Source of the DNA: a bacterium
GTDB lineage: Bacteria; Desulfobacterota; Anaeroferrophillalia; Anaeroferrophillales; Tharpellaceae
Reading direction: 5' to 3'
Length of the DNA: 8,753 nucleotides
NCBI GenBank assembly: GCA_029935295.1
Contig: JAOZKP010000087.1
Coordinates: forward strand, 1 to 8,753
A program made the position numbers and the translations under genes. Within the stretch, counting starts at the first letter, position 1; each line of letters begins with the position of its first letter. This document shows, in pieces, positions 6,502-8,753 of this stretch. A model generated the notes under the pieces. It made no database searches. It was not told where the DNA came from and saw only the letters and a list, made by a program, of their open reading frames with translations.

Positions 6502-6978
6502 CTATTTGCCGTTGAAGATATATTTTTCCGGGTTTTTCAGTTTTTCTATATCAAAAATAAAGTCTTTCCGTTCATAATCAACGAAATCGTATACCTTGGT
6601 CAACTCAATTGCATCTTTAGGACAGGCTTCTTGACAAAAACCGCAAAAGATACAACGCAACTCGTCGATCACGAACTCTTTCGGGTAACGAGTTTTTCCG
6701 GCTTCTTCATAAGGTACAATCGTAATCGCCTGAGGCGGACAGATCTTGGCGCAAAGGCCGCAGGCAACGCATTTCAAGGCACCTTTTTCATCTACCTTCA
6801 GACGATGTAGCCCCCGCCAACGATCACTGACCTCACGACGTTCGGTCGGATACTTAATCGTGATCGGCTTACTGAAAAAGTTCTTCAGAGTATAGCCCAA
6901 CCCTTTAAGAATCGGAGTTATGTATTTACCGGTCGGGCGCCGATCGGTAATGTTGAGTACGTAATCTTTATCTGCCAT
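6502..6978 (-). CDS. nuoI: NADH-quinone oxidoreductase subunit I, two [4Fe-4S] clusters
   Basis: NuoI is the ferredoxin-like subunit of the complex I connecting module. It passes electrons through clusters N6a and N6b towards the terminal cluster in NuoB next to the quinone site. The 158-residue protein has two perfect CxxCxxCxxxCP motifs, with cysteines at 70, 73, 76, 80 and 109, 112, 115, 119. The N-terminal segment (about 20-60), ending in SDRWRGLHRL, matches the family's membrane-associated and structural part. The length is slightly shorter than the 180 residues of E. coli NuoI. The ATG at 6978 has GAGG (6984-6987) a few bases upstream. It is separated from nuoH by 62 nt and followed closely by nuoJ. 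Its stop is TAG, unlike the TAA of the other genes here. Confidence 0.97.
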   Translation of the reverse strand: MADKDYVLNITDRRPTGKYITPILKGLGYTLKNFFSKPITIKYPTERREVSDRWRGLHRLKVDEKGALKCVACGLCAKICPPQAITIVPYEEAGKTRYPKEFVIDELRCIFCGFCQEACPKDAIELTKVYDFVDYERKDFIFDIEKLKNPEKYIFNGK

Positions 6979-7040
6979 GTTATCCTCGTCTATCGTCTAC
7001 TGTTACTTTTTCAAACCAGTCAAGCAAACAGATTCTAAAT

Positions 7041-8027
7041 TTACATATTAAAGACTAACATCCAAAGCCCGGTCAGAAGAATATTCAAGAGACCGAAGGG
7101 AAGGAGAATTTTCCAACCGAAACTCATCACCTGATCATAACGCAGTCGGGGAAAAGTCGAACGTTCCCAAACACAGAAGAAGATAATGGCAAAACTTTTG
7201 AGGAAAAACCAGTGCGGCCCATCAACAAACGGACCATGCCAACCGCCAAGAAAGAGCGTTGTTACGAGTGCAGCAAAGACAAACATATGACAGTATTCTG
7301 CCATAAAAAAGAGTGCAAATTTCATCGAGCTGTATTCAACATTGAATCCACAGGCGAGTTCAGCCTCAGCTTCCGGCATATCAAACGGTGTCCGGTTGAG
7401 CTCGGCCAAACCACAAATAATAAAAAGTACAAAAGCAAACGGCTGCTTAACAATATTCCAGAGCCCGGTCTGCGAGTTGACGATATCAATCAGGCTTAAA
7501 GAGCCACTAACCATGACTACAGCGATAACTGCCAGCGCCAGAGAGAGTTCATAACTAATCATCTGGGCCGATCCACGCAGGCCGCCGATAACCCCATATT
7601 TGTTACCTGAAGACCAACCGCCCAAGATACCACCGTAAGAACCGATCGTTGAGATTCCTAAAACAAAGAGAATACCAACGTCAAGATCCGTCAAATAGAG
7701 AGTGATCTCACGCCCGAACAGGGTAATTTTGTCACCAAACGGAACGATAACAATCAAAGTGACTGAAGCACCGATGCTGATGATCGGGGCCAAGAGAAAA
7801 AGCGGCTTGTCAGCATTATCGGGGATCAGTTCTTCTTTAAAAAAACCCTTGATACCATCAGCAATCGGCTGCAGTAGCCCGTGAAAACCGACCCGAAGCG
7901 GGCCGTGCCGCAACTGAACATGACCTAAAACTTTACGCTCGATCCAAGTCGAATAAGCCACTATCAGTAAGCTAACAGCGAAAGCCACTAACGTTTTGAT
8001 TATTAAAATGGTCATATATTCCAGCAT
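7041..8027 (-). CDS. nuoH: NADH-quinone oxidoreductase subunit H (quinone chamber)
   Basis: NuoH is the membrane subunit that builds most of the quinone-binding chamber and joins the peripheral arm to the membrane arm of complex I. The 328-residue product matches the usual length (E. coli 325) and has about eight hydrophobic helices. Conserved segments are visible in order: WIERKVLGHVQLRHGP (28-43), LLQPIADGIKGFFKEE (51-66), GGLRGSAQMISYELSLAL (148-165, with Glu160), NRTPFDMPEAEAELACGFN (211-229, with Glu219, 221 and 223), EYSSMKFALFFMAEY (231-245) and RLRYDQVMSFGWK (294-306). These include the acidic residues of the quinone-to-membrane proton path. The ATG at 8027 has AGAGGT (8035-8040) 7 nt upstream; an internal ATG at codon 5 is less well placed. 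It follows the FdhA-like gene by 60 nt and precedes nuoI by 62 nt. Confidence 0.97.
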   Translation of the reverse strand: MLEYMTILIIKTLVAFAVSLLIVAYSTWIERKVLGHVQLRHGPLRVGFHGLLQPIADGIKGFFKEELIPDNADKPLFLLAPIISIGASVTLIVIVPFGDKITLFGREITLYLTDLDVGILFVLGISTIGSYGGILGGWSSGNKYGVIGGLRGSAQMISYELSLALAVIAVVMVSGSLSLIDIVNSQTGLWNIVKQPFAFVLFIICGLAELNRTPFDMPEAEAELACGFNVEYSSMKFALFFMAEYCHMFVFAALVTTLFLGGWHGPFVDGPHWFFLKSFAIIFFCVWERSTFPRLRYDQVMSFGWKILLPFGLLNILLTGLWMLVFNM

Positions 8028-8073
8028 CCGTCATACCTCTTCAAACGGTGAAAACAGTTCTAAATATTGTGAC

Positions 8074-8095
8074 AAATTAAGCTTAAATTAAGCTT
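8074..8095. repeat. 11-bp tandem repeat and 17-nt palindrome over the fdhA-like stop codon
   Basis: AAATTAAGCTT occurs twice in direct succession (8074-8084 and 8085-8095). The arrangement also makes an inverted repeat, AAGCTTAA and TTAAGCTT, around one central base (8079-8095). The stop codon of the FdhA-like gene (8088-8090) lies inside it. Each copy contains a HindIII-type AAGCTT. It may be a slippage duplication in the spacer, or less likely a protein or RNA-processing site. It has no following U tract, so it is not a typical terminator. Confidence 0.6.
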
Positions 8096-8753
8096 TCTCA
8101 ACTTTAATCGCGCAAACTTTATATTCCGGAATCTTAGCAACCGGATCAAGAGCGGCGTTGGTCAGGCGGTTAACTGCAATTTCATGGAAATGGAAGGGCA
8201 CAAAAACAACCCCGGCAGCCGGCCGATCACTGAGCATCGCTTTAACCTCAATCGAACCCCGACGGGAAGTAATTTTCAGAAGATCATCCGCTTCTACCCC
8301 CAGACGGGCAGCATCTTCAGGATTGATCTCAGCTTTAATTTCAGGATGTACCTTATTTAGGCCTTCACCTTTACGAGTCATTGTTCCGGTATGAAAATGG
8401 GACAAAACGCGACCGGTCGAAAGGACAAAAGGATATTCTTGATCACAAAGTTCCGCTGGCGGCTGATGATCAATCGCAAAAAAGAGACCTTTACCACGAG
8501 CAAATTTATCAACATGAAGAATCGGTGTCCCCGGATGTTCAACATCAGGACAAGGCCAGGCCAAGCCGCCATTTTCCAGCCGCTCATAGGTGATTCCACC
8601 ATAACTCGGGGTCACGTCATTGATCTCTTTCATTATATCGGCAGCCGTATCGTATTTCATCTCATAACCCATGCGGGTTGAGAGCTGAGCAATAATGTCG
8701 CTGTCTGCAAGAGCATCACCGGCAATAGTCAGAGCTTTACGAATCCGCTGGAC
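8088..8753 (-). CDS. Formate dehydrogenase-type molybdopterin oxidoreductase in the NuoG position, C-terminal part
   Basis: This frame is open to the right edge, so only the last 221 residues are visible and the start lies outside. An ATG at 8672 would give 194 residues but is internal: the 27 codons before it (beginning VQRIRKALTIAG) read in frame and fit the family. The visible part is the end of the catalytic domain plus the C-terminal molybdopterin-dinucleotide-binding domain (about 107-221). Diagnostic stretches are YPFVLSTGRVLSHFHTGTMT, NPEDAARLG, TSRRG, DRPAAGVVFVPFHFHE, NRLTN and the end IPEYKVCAIKVE. The last is very close to the C-terminus of E. coli FdhF (PEYKYCAVRVE), so the family is FdhA/FdhF rather than ordinary E. 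coli-type NuoG. It lies 60 nt upstream of nuoH, where nuoG is expected. It may be a formate-oxidising subunit or a NuoG-like subunit of this type. The active-site Cys/Sec and the N-terminal Fe-S domain are not in the window. Confidence 0.88.
   Translation of the reverse strand, partial: VQRIRKALTIAGDALADSDIIAQLSTRMGYEMKYDTAADIMKEINDVTPSYGGITYERLENGGLAWPCPDVEHPGTPILHVDKFARGKGLFFAIDHQPPAELCDQEYPFVLSTGRVLSHFHTGTMTRKGEGLNKVHPEIKAEINPEDAARLGVEADDLLKITSRRGSIEVKAMLSDRPAAGVVFVPFHFHEIAVNRLTNAALDPVAKIPEYKVCAIKVEKA

Noticed and set aside
6445..6810. Plus-strand open frame across the nuoI-nuoJ junction
   Set aside because: It is antisense to two conserved genes, including the Fe-S motifs of nuoI, and has no recognisable domain.
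8088..8672. A short complete 194-residue gene starting at the ATG at 8672
   Set aside because: The frame stays open to the window edge and the upstream codons read as family-like sequence, so this is the end of a longer gene.
8158..8681. Open frames in other frames or antisense within the FdhA-like gene
   Set aside because: The FdhA-like frame has strong family motifs over the whole stretch; the others are shadows.

Overview
The window is the distal part of one bacterial respiratory complex I (NADH-quinone oxidoreductase, nuo) operon. Every gene lies on the minus strand, so transcription runs from the right edge to the left. In transcription order the genes are: the 3' end of a molybdopterin oxidoreductase of the formate dehydrogenase FdhA/FdhF family in the place where nuoG normally sits (8088 to beyond 8753), nuoH (7041-8027), nuoI (6502-6978), nuoJ (5979-6488), nuoK (5661-5966), nuoL (3429-5543), nuoM (1756-3342) and nuoN (152-1621). 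A strong symmetrical stem-loop terminator (78-138) closes the operon. The order H-I-J-K-L-M-N is the classical bacterial one and all seven genes look intact.

How they work together: NuoI is the peripheral-arm protein that carries two [4Fe-4S] clusters towards the quinone site. NuoH forms most of the membrane side of the quinone chamber. NuoJ and NuoK continue the chain of charged residues through the membrane, and NuoN, NuoM and NuoL are the three antiporter-like proton pumps. The key Glu/Lys/His residues of each pump can be located in the translations, so the membrane arm should be functional. The electron-input modules (NuoA-F and the rest of the G-like subunit) would lie beyond the right edge. 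The FdhA-type subunit next to nuoH raises the possibility that formate, or a hybrid G subunit, feeds this complex.

Organism: a Gram-negative-style anaerobe or facultative anaerobe with moderate G+C is likely. The complete nuoH-N order, the FdhA-type G position and the sequence style suggest something near the Desulfobacterota/Desulfuromonadales, but this is an inference without database support.

Layout oddities: nuoI-J-K are tightly packed (13 and 12 nt between genes). The other junctions are AT-rich spacers of about 60-134 nt that hold small inverted repeats, one 11-bp tandem repeat at the fdhA-like stop codon, and one promoter-like hexamer pair before nuoN. NuoL carries an unusual His/Ala-rich loop. 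The left 77 bases hold no recognisable gene. No stretch over 300 bases lacks a gene, and I see no tRNA, rRNA, CRISPR array or intact mobile element. I do not see a wholly new system; the most unusual points are the formate-dehydrogenase-type subunit and the His-rich NuoL loop.
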